Of a stretch of 64,000 nucleotides of DNA, positions 26,399-35,674 are shown piece after piece. Each line of letters starts with the position of its first letter. Position 1 is the stretch's first letter. Source of the stretch: Paenibacillus sp. FSL R5-0623 (GTDB taxonomy: Bacteria; Bacillota; Bacilli; Paenibacillales; Paenibacillaceae). The stretch lies in the NCBI RefSeq assembly GCF_037974265.1, contig NZ_CP150233.1, positions 1,922,001 to 1,986,000 on the forward strand, in the 5' to 3' direction. The notes under the pieces were generated by a model, which saw only the letters and a program-made list of their open reading frames with translations, made no database searches and was not told the DNA's origin. A program made the position numbers and the translations under genes.

Positions 26399-27316
26399 CT
26401 AACGCTGGGTGTAAAGGGGTAAAACCTCATTCCAAACGGCATTCAGGATGCCTTGCATATTTTCTTCCTCACTGTTAATACATATGATAGCTTCCTTAGA
26501 GGGAATTACAATACACAATTGACCATAGGCTCCATCGGCACGGTAAGCGCCATGAGAACACATCCAGAACTGGTACCCGTAACCTTTTCCCCAATCTCCG
26601 TCTCCAGTCGTTTCGATCTGCTGGGACGTAGCCTGTCTGATCCAATCCGCAGGTACAAGCTGTGTGCCTTCCCAAAGGCCCTCCTGCAGCAGTAACTGTC
26701 CAAATCGACTCAGTTCCTCATTGCTTATCCAAAGACCTGCACAGCCAAGTGTTACCCCGAGTGGAGAGGTTTCCCACTCTACTTCATGGATGCCAAGCGG
26801 ATCAAATAACCGTGGAGTCAGGTAATCTTTCACGGTTTGGCCGGTAGCAGCCTGTAGCATGGCTGAGATCATAAATGTATCCCCGCTGCTATATGTAAAT
26901 TGTTCTCCAGGTATCCGGTCCAGAGGCAGCGACATGTAATATTTCGCCCAGTCCTTTTCAGTCAATGAAGCTCGTTCATCAGCCCAAAGAGGGGGAGAGT
27001 CATGGCCCGAAGACATTCGGAGAAGATCACGCAATTTTAATTCTTGCGGTGATGGGAGTTTGTGCTGTGCAACGGGTACATGATCATAAGAGAAATAATC
27101 ACCAAGTGTCGCATCCAGATGTAACAAACCTTCTTCAAGCGCAAGACCAACGGCCATACACGTGAAGGATTTACTGATGGAATGTTGTACCCTGCGCTGG
27201 TCCTTATCCCGGTCCCAATGGGCAAGCAGATGCCCTTTTTGTAATATGCGAATGGAAAAAACATTCAATTGTTGCTCCGTAATCGTATGAATGAAACCTT
27301 TGAGTTGATCAGACAT
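26399..27316 (-). CDS. Serine hydrolase, beta-lactamase/class C-like (penicillin-binding protein 4* type)
   Basis: A 305-residue protein of the beta-lactamase-like serine hydrolase superfamily. The catalytic Ser-x-x-Lys is seen in HSISKSFTCM, and the Tyr motif in FTYSSGDTF. No signal peptide is apparent, so it is probably cytoplasmic. Substrate unknown: members include esterases, D-amino peptidases and beta-lactamases. The start is placed at the Met (27316) preceded by GGGAGG, 24 codons inside the longest frame. It is divergent from the sugar operon, and a GAAACGTTTC palindrome lies about 50 bp upstream. Confidence 0.85.
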   Translation of the reverse strand: MSDQLKGFIHTITEQQLNVFSIRILQKGHLLAHWDRDKDQRRVQHSISKSFTCMAVGLALEEGLLHLDATLGDYFSYDHVPVAQHKLPSPQELKLRDLLRMSSGHDSPPLWADERASLTEKDWAKYYMSLPLDRIPGEQFTYSSGDTFMISAMLQAATGQTVKDYLTPRLFDPLGIHEVEWETSPLGVTLGCAGLWISNEELSRFGQLLLQEGLWEGTQLVPADWIRQATSQQIETTGDGDWGKGYGYQFWMCSHGAYRADGAYGQLCIVIPSKEAIICINSEEENMQGILNAVWNEVLPLYTQR

Positions 27317-27362
27317 ATTAACCTCCCTAATATCAGGTGAAACCTGAGTAAAATCGGTTGGT

Positions 27363-27372
27363 GAAACGTTTC
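27363..27372. promoter_or_regulatory. LacI-type operator core upstream of the serine hydrolase
   Basis: GAAACGTTTC is a perfect 10-bp palindrome of the LacI/GalR type. It shares the GAAACG half-site with the two larger dyads near 27.6 kb. Confidence 0.4.
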
Positions 27373-27550
27373 CGTAATTCGAATGCAAAATCAGAACCCA
27401 TGTTAGTATAAACCTGGTTTGGTGTCAATTAAAGTTGTAATAGTACTGACTAAATTTTCATTTTTTCGTAATAATAGTGTCTTTGGACGCAAATTTATAC
27501 TTGAAAAAGCATTTTTTCGAGAAAAAAACGCGAAATTTGTAAAAAGGTTA

Positions 27551-27580
27551 TTGACAGAATTTACTCATCGGGCTTATGAT
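27551..27580 (+). promoter_or_regulatory. Promoter of the sugar uptake operon
   Basis: A perfect -35 TTGACA (27551-27556), 18 nt, TATGAT (27575-27580). The first operator begins 7 bp downstream, over the likely start site. Confidence 0.65.
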
Positions 27581-27586
27581 TTATTC

Positions 27587-27610
27587 GAAACGATTCGAAG
27601 AAATCGCTTC
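27587..27610 (+). promoter_or_regulatory. LacI-family operator 1
   Basis: GAAACGATT, 6 nt, AATCGCTTC: 9-bp arms with one mismatch. It overlaps the predicted transcription start, as expected for a repressor site. Confidence 0.6.
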
Positions 27611-27663
27611 CACATTAAAAGTGTTGTAATGAAGTCCATGTGGATCAACGTTGGCTATGTTTT

Positions 27664-27687
27664 GAAACGATTCGAGAAAATCGTTTC
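27664..27687 (+). promoter_or_regulatory. LacI-family operator 2
   Basis: GAAACGATT, 6 nt, AATCGTTTC: perfect 9-bp arms. The distance of 77 bp from operator 1 is near seven helical turns, which would suit repression by looping or a roadblock. Confidence 0.6.
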
Positions 27688-27788
27688 GATAACCCATCGT
27701 AATACAAGGGAATCTACAACAGCCTGCAATCCAACGCCAGAGAAACGAATGAGTAAAGACAGCAGGCGATGATGAGAGGGGTTACATT

Positions 27789-28553
27789 ATGGCACATATA
27801 ACGATCGAAACTGGATCGCCAACCTTATGCATGAATACCAGCATACATGTTGTGTCCAGTGACTCCGGAGAGACTTCAGGCGGTACACTATATCTGTTGC
27901 ACGGGGCAGGCGATAATGCGAGTACCTGGCAGCGATTAACCACAATTGAGATGTATGCAGCGCAATATGGCTGTACGATCATTATGCCGGAAGCGAATCG
28001 AAGCTATTACACCGATATGGAATACGGCCTGAATTACTTCCACTACATCACTCAGGAATTACCTGAAATATGCAAGCGTCTGCTCAATCTGAATCCTGAT
28101 CCGGAGAAAACATACGTCGCCGGTTTATCCATGGGTGGATATGGTGCACTGAAATGTGGACTAACTTATCCAGAGCGCTATCGCAAAGTAGTGTCCCTAT
28201 CCGGCGTAACGGATATCCAGACACGACTTCATGATCCCCATATGCCAGCGACCATGATCAAGGAAATGAAAGCGGTTTTTGGAGAACGTTTACAGGTAAA
28301 AGCCGATCAGGATATTTACGCACTGTCGGCCAAGCTGCTGGAACAGGGTGTTCCTTTACCGGATATCCTCAGTTGCTGTGGCGATAGTGACCCCTTCGTA
28401 GAGATGAATCGCGACTATGCGAGATACATGCAGGGGACTGCCTTTGATTTTCGGTATGTGGAGACGCCGGGGGCTCATGAATGGAGATTTTGGGAGCACC
28501 ACCTGAGAACGATGTTTGATTTTCTGTACAACGACAAGACCATAGTAGAGTGA
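27789..28553 (+). CDS. Alpha/beta-hydrolase esterase (EstA/feruloyl-acetyl esterase type)
   Basis: A 254-residue cytoplasmic esterase of the putative-esterase/S-formylglutathione hydrolase-like family. It shows the oxyanion segment LYLLHGAGDNASTW, the nucleophile elbow GLSMGGYG (Ser about 116) and a C-terminal His in GAHEWRFWEHHL. Being first in a sugar uptake operon, it may remove acetyl or feruloyl groups from imported oligosaccharides; this is inference from context. GAGGGG precedes the ATG. Confidence 0.85.
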   Translation: MAHITIETGSPTLCMNTSIHVVSSDSGETSGGTLYLLHGAGDNASTWQRLTTIEMYAAQYGCTIIMPEANRSYYTDMEYGLNYFHYITQELPEICKRLLNLNPDPEKTYVAGLSMGGYGALKCGLTYPERYRKVVSLSGVTDIQTRLHDPHMPATMIKEMKAVFGERLQVKADQDIYALSAKLLEQGVPLPDILSCCGDSDPFVEMNRDYARYMQGTAFDFRYVETPGAHEWRFWEHHLRTMFDFLYNDKTIVE

Positions 28554-28564
28554 GGAGATGCAAT

Positions 28565-29524
28565 GTGAAACCTGCAGCCGAAGGACCTAGCAAAAAGCTG
28601 AAGGGAAACGTGAAGGGCAATTCGCTCTGGACTGAAATCTGGAAGCACCGAATGACATACACCCTGCTTATTCCGGGGCTTGTCTGGCTAATTCTGTTTG
28701 CCTACATGCCGATGGGTGGCCTGTCTCTGGCATTCAAAGATTACAAGGCCAACCTGGGCATCTGGGGAAGTCCATGGAGCGGATTCGAGAACTTCAAATA
28801 TGTTTTCCGTGATCCAACCTTTATCGACGCAGTATGGCGTACGCTGTACATCAATATTCTGAAACTGATTATTCAGTTCCCGTTCCCGATCATTCTGGCG
28901 CTGTTGCTGAATGAATTGCGGATGCGTAGAGGAAAAAAATTGTTCCAAACCGTTCTTACGTTCCCGCACTTCCTGTCCTGGATCATCGTATCCGGGGTAG
29001 TCATCAATGTGCTGGCATATGACGGACTGGTAAACAGTGCGCTCGGACTACTCGGATTGCCAACGATTAACTTCCTGGGGTCTGAATCCAACTTTGTACC
29101 CATGTTGCTGTTGACTGATATTTGGAAATCAAGTGGATGGGGCGCGATTATATTCTTGGCTGCCATTTCCGGTATTGATCAGGATCAGTATGAATCAGCA
29201 CAGATTGACGGGGCATCCCGTATGCAACAGATGTTCAAAATTACTTTACCGAACATCCTTCCAACCATCACAATCATGTTTATTCTCTCGGTTGGTGGAT
29301 TGATGTCTTCCGGATTTGACCAGATCTTCAACTTGGCAAATGCCGCTACCAAAAATGTATCGGAAGTACTCGATGTATATATCTATCGGATTACGTTCCA
29401 GTCATCTACCGATTTCTCATTCTCGACAGCGGTCAGCTTGTTCCGTTCCCTGGTGAATATGGCCTTGCTGCTTCTTGCTGACAGATTTGCCAAGTGGCTT
29501 GGCGGAGACGGTTTGTTCCGATAA
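28565..29524 (+). CDS. CUT1-type sugar ABC transporter permease (LplB-like)
   Basis: A 319-residue inner-membrane permease with six hydrophobic segments, starting at YTLLIPGLVWLILFAYMP. The EAA-type loop is seen in DQYESAQIDGASRMQQMFKITLPNILP. The GTG at 28565 is preferred since GGAG lies 7 nt upstream; the frame is open 5 codons further. There is no ATPase gene in the operon, so a shared ATPase of the MsmX type probably powers it. Confidence 0.9.
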   Translation: MKPAAEGPSKKLKGNVKGNSLWTEIWKHRMTYTLLIPGLVWLILFAYMPMGGLSLAFKDYKANLGIWGSPWSGFENFKYVFRDPTFIDAVWRTLYINILKLIIQFPFPIILALLLNELRMRRGKKLFQTVLTFPHFLSWIIVSGVVINVLAYDGLVNSALGLLGLPTINFLGSESNFVPMLLLTDIWKSSGWGAIIFLAAISGIDQDQYESAQIDGASRMQQMFKITLPNILPTITIMFILSVGGLMSSGFDQIFNLANAATKNVSEVLDVYIYRITFQSSTDFSFSTAVSLFRSLVNMALLLLADRFAKWLGGDGLFR

Positions 29525-29542
29525 GAAAGGAGGAAAAATGAG

Positions 29543-30445
29543 ATGAGCAAGAAAGCTAACAAAAAACCGAGAATTGGTACAGAAAAAATGACACTTCTCG
29601 ATTACATTATTTTTGCCGTATTACTAGTGCTTGCCCTGATGATCCTGATTCCGTTCTGGAATGTCATCATGATCTCGTTTGCAACACAAAAAGAATATGC
29701 TGACAATCCATTTTTGATGTTCCCTAAAGAATGGACATTGGATTCCTACAAGGCATTGTTCGCTGACGGAACGATTCTGACGGGGTACAAAAATACAATT
29801 ATATTGCTAGTCATCGGCTTGCCACTCAGCTTGTTCCTGACAACAAGCATGGCATATGGCCTTAGTCGCAACAAATTTCCGTTTAAGAAATTTCTCTTTT
29901 TCCTGGTATTGTTCACCATGATCTTTAATGGTGGTATCGTGCCGCTGTACCTGATCATGAAATCACTTCATCTTACAGGTACGCTGTGGTCCGTTATCCT
30001 GGCGGGAAGCTTCAGTGCGTTTAACATGATTCTGATGATGAACTATTTCTACACCTTGCCTGAATCACTCATGGAATCGGCGAGACTGGATGGAGCCGGA
30101 GAGTGGAGAATTTTGTTCTCTGTTGTTCTTCCGCTGGCTACACCAATTATGGCTACAATCACGTTATTCTACGGTGTGGCTTACTGGAACAGTTGGTATG
30201 ATGCGATGATATTCCTTCGAAAAGCGGATCAGTTACCGCTCCAGAATGTACTCCGAAATATTATCGTGACATCTACGACGAATGCATCCAATGCATCCAG
30301 TGTGGATGCTGCCCAGGCAAGCAACTTCTCAATGGGCATGAAGATGGCGGCTGTATTTGTCACCATGGTACCAATTATGTGTTTCTTCCCAATGCTGCAA
30401 AAACACTTTGCCAAAGGGGTATTAACAGGGGCAATCAAGACCTGA
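29543..30445 (+). CDS. CUT1-type sugar ABC transporter permease (LplC/YtcP-like)
   Basis: A 300-residue second permease with six membrane segments and the EAA loop ESARLDGAGEWRILFSVVLPLATP. The AAGGAGG site lies upstream. It pairs with the preceding permease in one channel. The C-terminal FFPMLQKHFAKGVLTGAIK is typical of this branch. Confidence 0.9.
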   Translation: MSKKANKKPRIGTEKMTLLDYIIFAVLLVLALMILIPFWNVIMISFATQKEYADNPFLMFPKEWTLDSYKALFADGTILTGYKNTIILLVIGLPLSLFLTTSMAYGLSRNKFPFKKFLFFLVLFTMIFNGGIVPLYLIMKSLHLTGTLWSVILAGSFSAFNMILMMNYFYTLPESLMESARLDGAGEWRILFSVVLPLATPIMATITLFYGVAYWNSWYDAMIFLRKADQLPLQNVLRNIIVTSTTNASNASSVDAAQASNFSMGMKMAAVFVTMVPIMCFFPMLQKHFAKGVLTGAIKT

Positions 30446-30498
30446 TATACGTATAGGATTTTTCAATAAAATTCTACTAAAAAACATGGGGGTAAAAC

Positions 30499-32094
30499 AT
30501 GAAAACGAACAAAAAGTTGTCAGTAAGAGCTCTCTTTGCCATCACGCTTAGTGTAGTTATGCTGATGGTGACCGCTTGTTCCAGCCAAGGAGCTTCAGGT
30601 GGTAACGAAAAAGATGCAGAGGGAAATTACAAAGACAACCTGACCATCTCTGTAGCTAACCTGACAGAAATCAAAAACGGGAACCTGGATAATGACTTCC
30701 ACAAGTTCTGGACAGACAAATTTAATGTAACTTGGGACTACAACTATATCGATTGGGATTCATGGGGCGAGAAACTTCGTCTGTGGATCAACTCTGGCGA
30801 CTTGCCGGATGTAGCGGTATGGAACTACGTACATGGCGATGCCATTAACAGCATTGAACAAGGTTTGTTCTACAAATTCCCGGATGACTGGAAAGAACGC
30901 TGGCCTAACGTGGCAGCAGCTTACAATTTGACGGGTCTTGGAGACAAGTTGGAAGAATTGACAGGTGGAACATATGTCCTGCCTAGACCAATCTATTTCG
31001 AGAACAAACCAGCTGACCCACTCACGAACCAAATTGGTGTCATTGCGCTTCGTAAAGACTGGGCTGAAGCAGTTGGTTTTGAACTGAAAGATGCTTATAC
31101 AACAACCGAATTGAATGAATATGCTGCGCTAGTGAAAGAAAAAGATCCAGGCAAAGTGGGTAACAAACTTGTACCTCTGTCCTACAATGCGGCAGATGCC
31201 ATGACAAACATGATTATGCCAAACAGTGTGCATGCCATGACTGACTCTCCGTTCTACAAAGGTGAAGATGGCCAATTCCACTGGGGACCAGCAGATCCTG
31301 AAACGCTGACAGGACTTAAATTGATGCAAAAAGCCTATAAAGATGGACTGCTCAATCCTGAGTTCTACACATGGAAAAACAATGAAGGTCAAAACAACTT
31401 CAAAGTAACCGGTACAGCTGCTGTAACAAGTCTGGGCGGACTGGCTTCGTACAGACAAGGTCTGGATTCCGATATGAAAAAAAATCTGGGTGTAGATAGT
31501 GATGAACTGGTACACACAGCAATCGTAGTGGGCGATGACGGGAAATACCGTAACATGGAGCAAGCCAACTTCTGGTCTGCATTGATCTTCAATCCAGACA
31601 TTAGTGACGAGAAATTCGAACGGATCATGGATCTGATCGATTACTCCGCAACAAAAGAAGGACAGTTGCTCATCAACATGGGCTTTGAAGGAAAAGATTG
31701 GAAATATGATGAAAACAACGAACTCGTTAGCTTGTTGCCAGAAGGAACGGTATTGGAAGATAAATATCCAGCACGTTTCGAAGGTCTGTATCTGCTCGGT
31801 GACGACTTCAGTGTTGTAAACCCTGCAATCAAAAAAGATTACCGTGATAGAGCCGTGAAATTGTTCGAAGAAAAAGCAAAACTTGGTACAGAAGGCAAAT
31901 CGCTTGCACCATACGATTGGGATGTCAACCTGTACGATTCCAAAGCTAAGAGTCAGGCTTCATTCGACTACCAGAATGAATATGCCAACTTGATCCTCAA
32001 AAACGGAGATCTAGAGGCAAACTGGAAAGAATGGGTAAACAGTAAAATGTCCCTGGTTCAACCTTATCTGGATGAGCTAAACGATAAATTCTAG
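30499..32094 (+). CDS. Sugar-binding lipoprotein of the ABC transporter
   Basis: A 531-residue extracellular solute-binding protein (family 1, LplA-like large form). The signal peptide ends in a lipobox VTAC with the acylated Cys27, so the protein is anchored to the outer face of the membrane. The body is rich in Trp/Tyr/Asp, as in oligosaccharide binders. It is in the operon with two permeases and a GH3 enzyme, so its ligand is likely a beta-linked oligosaccharide; the exact sugar is not decided by sequence. Confidence 0.9.
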   Translation: MKTNKKLSVRALFAITLSVVMLMVTACSSQGASGGNEKDAEGNYKDNLTISVANLTEIKNGNLDNDFHKFWTDKFNVTWDYNYIDWDSWGEKLRLWINSGDLPDVAVWNYVHGDAINSIEQGLFYKFPDDWKERWPNVAAAYNLTGLGDKLEELTGGTYVLPRPIYFENKPADPLTNQIGVIALRKDWAEAVGFELKDAYTTTELNEYAALVKEKDPGKVGNKLVPLSYNAADAMTNMIMPNSVHAMTDSPFYKGEDGQFHWGPADPETLTGLKLMQKAYKDGLLNPEFYTWKNNEGQNNFKVTGTAAVTSLGGLASYRQGLDSDMKKNLGVDSDELVHTAIVVGDDGKYRNMEQANFWSALIFNPDISDEKFERIMDLIDYSATKEGQLLINMGFEGKDWKYDENNELVSLLPEGTVLEDKYPARFEGLYLLGDDFSVVNPAIKKDYRDRAVKLFEEKAKLGTEGKSLAPYDWDVNLYDSKAKSQASFDYQNEYANLILKNGDLEANWKEWVNSKMSLVQPYLDELNDKF

Positions 32095-32116
32095 TAATCA
32101 TTCAGTCATTAATTTT

Positions 32117-32159
32117 GAACCCGGTGCGCGGTCTCTCCCCGAACGCAGCCGGGTTCTTT
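32117..32159 (+). terminator. Intra-operon hairpin between the lipoprotein and GH3 genes
   Basis: The arms GAACCCGG (32117-32124) and CCGGGTTC (32149-32156) are followed by TTTA. Probably a partial terminator or 3'-end stabiliser that favours the binding protein over the enzyme. Confidence 0.6.
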
Positions 32160-32192
32160 ATTTCAACAACTTGTAGTGGAGGATACGATCAG

Positions 32193-34358
32193 ATGAATAA
32201 CGAGCAATTGTTAGACCTGGTAAAACAGATGACGTTGGAGGAAAAAACAGCTCAGCTTCTTCAGTTGACTGCCAACTTCTATGAAGGAACAAATGTCGAA
32301 GGCCAGATCACAGGGCCGATGGAAGAGATGGGAATTACGGAGCAGTCCGTGGATGCCAGTGGGTCCATTCTGGGGTTGTCCGGTGCGCAGGCCATCATTG
32401 ATGTACAGCAAGCTTATATGAAAAAAAGCCGTCTGGGGATTCCGCTTTTGTTTATGGCTGACGTCGTTCATGGATTCAAAACCATTTTCCCGATTCCACT
32501 CGCGATCGGTTGTTCATGGGACACAGAACTGGCTGAGAAAAGTGCTGAAATTGCAGCACGTGAATCAGCTGTATCCGGTTTGCATGTTACCTTTGCACCG
32601 ATGGTGGATCTGGTTCGTGACCCGCGCTGGGGCCGTGTGATGGAAACAACAGGAGAAGATCCTTATCTGAACAGTTTGTTTGCGGCTGCGTTTGTACGTG
32701 GATATCAGGGCGATAGCTTGAAGGATGAGCCAGATCGTCTTGCAGCCTGTGTTAAACACTTTGCGGCGTATGGAGCGGCTGAGGGTGGTCGGGATTACAA
32801 TACGGTGGACATGTCTGAGCGTAACCTGCGTGAGTACTATTTGCCAGCGTACAAAGCAGCATTGGATGCGGGCGTGGAAATGGTTATGACTTCGTTCAAT
32901 ACGGTTGACGGTATTCCGGCAAGTGGCAATGAGAAGTTAATGCGCGGCATTTTGCGTGATGAATGGGGCTTTGATGGTGTATTAATCTCGGATTGGGCTT
33001 CCATTCGCGAGATGATTGCGCATGGTGCTGCAGAAGATGATCGTGAAGCGGCATATCGTGCCATTCGCGCAGGAGTAGATATGGAGATGATGACACCTTG
33101 TTATGTGCATCATTTGCCTGAACTGATTGAGAGTGGTGAAGTGGATGAGAAGCTCATTGATGAAGCCGTTCTGCGAATTCTGCAACTGAAAGAAAAGCTG
33201 GGATTGTTCGACAATCCGCTGCGTGCAGCCGATCCTGAACGTGAACGTGAGATTGTATTCTCCAAAGAGCATCGTCAGGTATCGTATGAACTGGCAACCA
33301 AATCGGCTGTCTTGTTGAAAAATGATGGCAATGTGCTTCCACTTCAACCTGACGCTAATGTAGCCCTTATTGGCCCATTTGCACAGAGTCCTGATATTCT
33401 GGGCTGGTGGTCCTGTGAAGGAGTTAAGGAAGATGCAGTTAAGTTGGGAACAGCTCTGCAAGAACGCCTGACGGGTGGGAAAGTTCAATTTGCTCAAGGC
33501 AGTAATGTTCATACGATTACAGCTGAGCAGATTGCCGAAGCCCTTGAAGTGGCAAGCAAAGCAGATCTGATTGTCCTTGCTCTTGGTGAAGACTCCGAGA
33601 TGAGTGGAGAAGGTGGCTCACGCACGGATATTCGTCTGCCAGCAGCCCAATTGGAATTGATTAAACAGCTCAAAGCAGCGGGAAAACCTATTGCGAGCGT
33701 TATCTTCAACGGCCGTCCATTGGATCTGCATGGTGTAATCGATGAATCGGATGCTGTTCTTGAAGCCTGGTTCCCGGGTAGTGAAGGCGGAGCCGCGATT
33801 GCAGATGTTCTGACAGGTGTGGTGAATCCATCTGCACGTCTGACGATGTCCTTCCCGCAGTCCGTAGGTCAGATTCCGGTCTATTACAACCATTTCAATA
33901 CAGGTCGTCCACTGAACCCGGAGAAGACAGAAGAACGTTATGTCTCCAAGTACATTGACAGCCCGAATGAACCTTTGCTTCCGTTCGGTTATGGTCTCTC
34001 CTACACTTCTTTCTCTTATGGTGATCTTGAAGTGTCGAGTAACGAGATGACTGCCGAAGAGTCCCTGAGCATTCAAGTACGTGTAACAAACACGGGTGAG
34101 CGCGCAGGCGTGGAGACCGTTCAGTTGTACGTTCGTGATGTAACGGGTGAAGTCGTTCGTCCTATGCGTGAGCTGAAAGGATATGTGAAGCTTGCACTGG
34201 CGCCAGGCGAGAGTGGTACAGCCACGTTTACGTTAAATGAAGAACAGCTTCGTTATCACCATTCCGACTTAAGCTACCGCAGTGATCGAGGCGAGTTCCA
34301 TATTCTTGTGGGTGCAAACAGCCGGGATACTCAGAAGAAATCATTCAGACTTGTTTAA
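32193..34358 (+). CDS. GH3 family beta-glucosidase/beta-xylosidase
   Basis: A 721-residue cytoplasmic GH3 enzyme without signal peptide: N-terminal barrel (RDPRWGRVMETTGEDPYLNS and KHFAAYGAAEGGRDYN), nucleophile Asp in VLISDWASI, C-terminal sandwich domain with the probable acid/base Glu region GEDSEMSGEGGSR, and a fibronectin-III-like domain at the end (VRVTNTGERAGVETVQLYV). It would split imported beta-oligosaccharides. The start is ATG 32193 with GTGGAGG upstream. Confidence 0.9.
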   Translation: MNNEQLLDLVKQMTLEEKTAQLLQLTANFYEGTNVEGQITGPMEEMGITEQSVDASGSILGLSGAQAIIDVQQAYMKKSRLGIPLLFMADVVHGFKTIFPIPLAIGCSWDTELAEKSAEIAARESAVSGLHVTFAPMVDLVRDPRWGRVMETTGEDPYLNSLFAAAFVRGYQGDSLKDEPDRLAACVKHFAAYGAAEGGRDYNTVDMSERNLREYYLPAYKAALDAGVEMVMTSFNTVDGIPASGNEKLMRGILRDEWGFDGVLISDWASIREMIAHGAAEDDREAAYRAIRAGVDMEMMTPCYVHHLPELIESGEVDEKLIDEAVLRILQLKEKLGLFDNPLRAADPEREREIVFSKEHRQVSYELATKSAVLLKNDGNVLPLQPDANVALIGPFAQSPDILGWWSCEGVKEDAVKLGTALQERLTGGKVQFAQGSNVHTITAEQIAEALEVASKADLIVLALGEDSEMSGEGGSRTDIRLPAAQLELIKQLKAAGKPIASVIFNGRPLDLHGVIDESDAVLEAWFPGSEGGAAIADVLTGVVNPSARLTMSFPQSVGQIPVYYNHFNTGRPLNPEKTEERYVSKYIDSPNEPLLPFGYGLSYTSFSYGDLEVSSNEMTAEESLSIQVRVTNTGERAGVETVQLYVRDVTGEVVRPMRELKGYVKLALAPGESGTATFTLNEEQLRYHHSDLSYRSDRGEFHILVGANSRDTQKKSFRLV

Positions 34359-34383
34359 TCCGGTGAATGGAAAGAGTAATGTG

Positions 34384-34410
34384 TCAGGCCTTTTGTTATG
34401 GAAGGCCTGA
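34384..34410 (+). other. Hairpin in the GH3-lacI gap
   Basis: TCAGGCCTT (34384-34392) and AAGGCCTGA (34402-34410) form a perfect 9-bp stem with a 9-nt loop. No U-tract follows, so it is more likely an RNA stability element than a terminator. Confidence 0.35.
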
Positions 34411-34435
34411 TGAACATAACAGGGGAGCGAAGAAT

Positions 34436-35452
34436 GTGGTCAGTATCAAGGATATCGCCAAACAGGCGGGAGTTTCCATCTCTACTGTGTCATATGCGCT
34501 GAATGGCAGCAACAAAGTGACCGATGAGACGAGTTCCAAAATTTTGGCCATTGCCAAAGAACTGAACTATGTTCCAAATGCCGCAGCAAGAACACTGAAG
34601 AAGAGGGAATCCAAAATTCTAGGTGTATTCTTGACCGATTTTAGAGGAGATGTGTATGGAGACTTGCTGAGTGGCATGAAAGCCGTATGTAATGCTCAAG
34701 GTTATGACCTGATCGTGTGCAGTGGTAAACAATCCCATCGCATGCTTCCAGAGAGGATGATTGATGGTGCAATCATTCTGGATCATACGTTTGCAAGTGA
34801 GGAACTAATGCAGTATGCCGATCGTGGGCACAAAATCGTTGTATTGGACCGTGAGATGGATCATCCCAACATTAATCAGGTTCTGCTGGATAATAAGGCC
34901 GGGGCGACACTTGCGATGGAACATCTGATTGAACAGGGACATAAGAAAATCTACGTGGTGACAGGACCGGAAGGTTCGTTTGACTCTGTGCAGCGGTTAA
35001 AGGCTGTGAGACAGGTTGCGGAACGTGAAGCCGATGTGGAATGGATTGAGATCACGGGAGATTTTGAGAAGAGTGGTGGAGAACAAGCCGCAGATCAGAT
35101 TGTGCAGGTGTATGATGGACCCGCAGCGGTATTCTGCCTCAATGATGAGATGGCTATTGGCTTGTGTGATCGTCTGGCAGACAGTGCACTTGGCGTTGGT
35201 CAGGAGATTGATGTCATCGGATTCGACAATATTGAATTGAGCAAGTACGTCCAGCCGAGATTGGCAAGCATTGATTATTCCAAGCGCAAGTGGGGATCGC
35301 TTGCTGCTGAACAATTGATCAAAATTATTGCTGGAGAACCCGTTGATCATGAGCGAATTTATGTGACATTAGTTGAGGGTGGATCGGTGAGTGGGCCTAT
35401 TCCGTCTGATTCGGTTATATCTATGCGGAATGACCGGGCGGTTAGCTATTGA
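34436..35452 (+). CDS. LacI/GalR-family repressor of the sugar operon
   Basis: A 338-residue regulator: HTH with VSIKDIAKQAGVSISTVSYALNG, hinge helix NAAARTLKKR, and a periplasmic-binding-protein-like effector domain. GTG 34436 is preferred because AGGGGAG lies 8 nt upstream and it gives the standard N-terminus; the longer frame from 34367 adds 23 unrelated residues. As last gene of the operon it is the best candidate to bind the GAAACG dyads near 27.6 kb. Confidence 0.9.
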   Translation: MVSIKDIAKQAGVSISTVSYALNGSNKVTDETSSKILAIAKELNYVPNAAARTLKKRESKILGVFLTDFRGDVYGDLLSGMKAVCNAQGYDLIVCSGKQSHRMLPERMIDGAIILDHTFASEELMQYADRGHKIVVLDREMDHPNINQVLLDNKAGATLAMEHLIEQGHKKIYVVTGPEGSFDSVQRLKAVRQVAEREADVEWIEITGDFEKSGGEQAADQIVQVYDGPAAVFCLNDEMAIGLCDRLADSALGVGQEIDVIGFDNIELSKYVQPRLASIDYSKRKWGSLAAEQLIKIIAGEPVDHERIYVTLVEGGSVSGPIPSDSVISMRNDRAVSY

Positions 35453-35463
35453 TCCCGAATACA

Positions 35464-35517
35464 GCAAGAGACAAGGCTTAGAAGAATCGAATCATTCTTT
35501 TAAGCCTTGTCTCTTGC
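35464..35517 (+). terminator. Long hairpin terminating the sugar operon
   Basis: A 17-bp perfect outer stem (GCAAGAGACAAGGCTTA and its complement) plus an inner AAGAAT/ATTCTT stem, followed by TATTT. It ends the operon. Confidence 0.7.
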
Positions 35518-35542
35518 TATTTCGAGGATGAAGCAATAGAAA

Positions 35543-35564
35543 AAGCCTCTCCGGAGAGAGGCTT
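35543..35564 (-). terminator. Terminator of the 34-residue membrane peptide gene
   Basis: On the minus strand AAGCCTCTC-TCCG-GAGAGGCTT is followed by TTTC, starting 5 nt past the stop codon of the small gene. Confidence 0.7.
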
Positions 35565-35569
35565 GGCCT

Positions 35570-35674
35570 TTACAAGCCTTTTGTTTTGTCATTGTTGTAG
35601 GATGAAGTGAGAATGCCTGTAATGAAGAGAGTCAATACGATTGCAATAATCCAGAATGTCAGTGAAAATGACAT
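35570..35674 (-). CDS. Small single-pass membrane peptide (34 residues)
   Basis: A short frame reads MSFSLTFWIIAIVLTLF, then ITGILTSSYNNDKTKGL and TAA. Residues 5-24 form one strongly hydrophobic helix, followed by a polar, positively charged tail. AGGAGGTG lies 8 nt before the ATG, and a terminator follows directly after the stop, so the gene has all the parts of a real unit. Two TATAAT-like hexamers lie about 30-45 nt upstream. I do not recognise the family. Possible roles, by analogy only, are an accessory subunit of a membrane complex or a small sporulation or stress peptide. Confidence 0.7.
   Translation of the reverse strand: MSFSLTFWIIAIVLTLFITGILTSSYNNDKTKGL

Noticed and set aside
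27419..27772. 117-residue frame in the operator region of the sugar operon
   Set aside because: It runs over the promoter and both LacI dyads, with low-complexity Phe/Lys-rich sequence; no ribosome binding site.
34384..34410. Terminator between GH3 and lacI genes
   Set aside because: The hairpin is perfect, but no U-tract follows; the LacI gene is likely co-transcribed.
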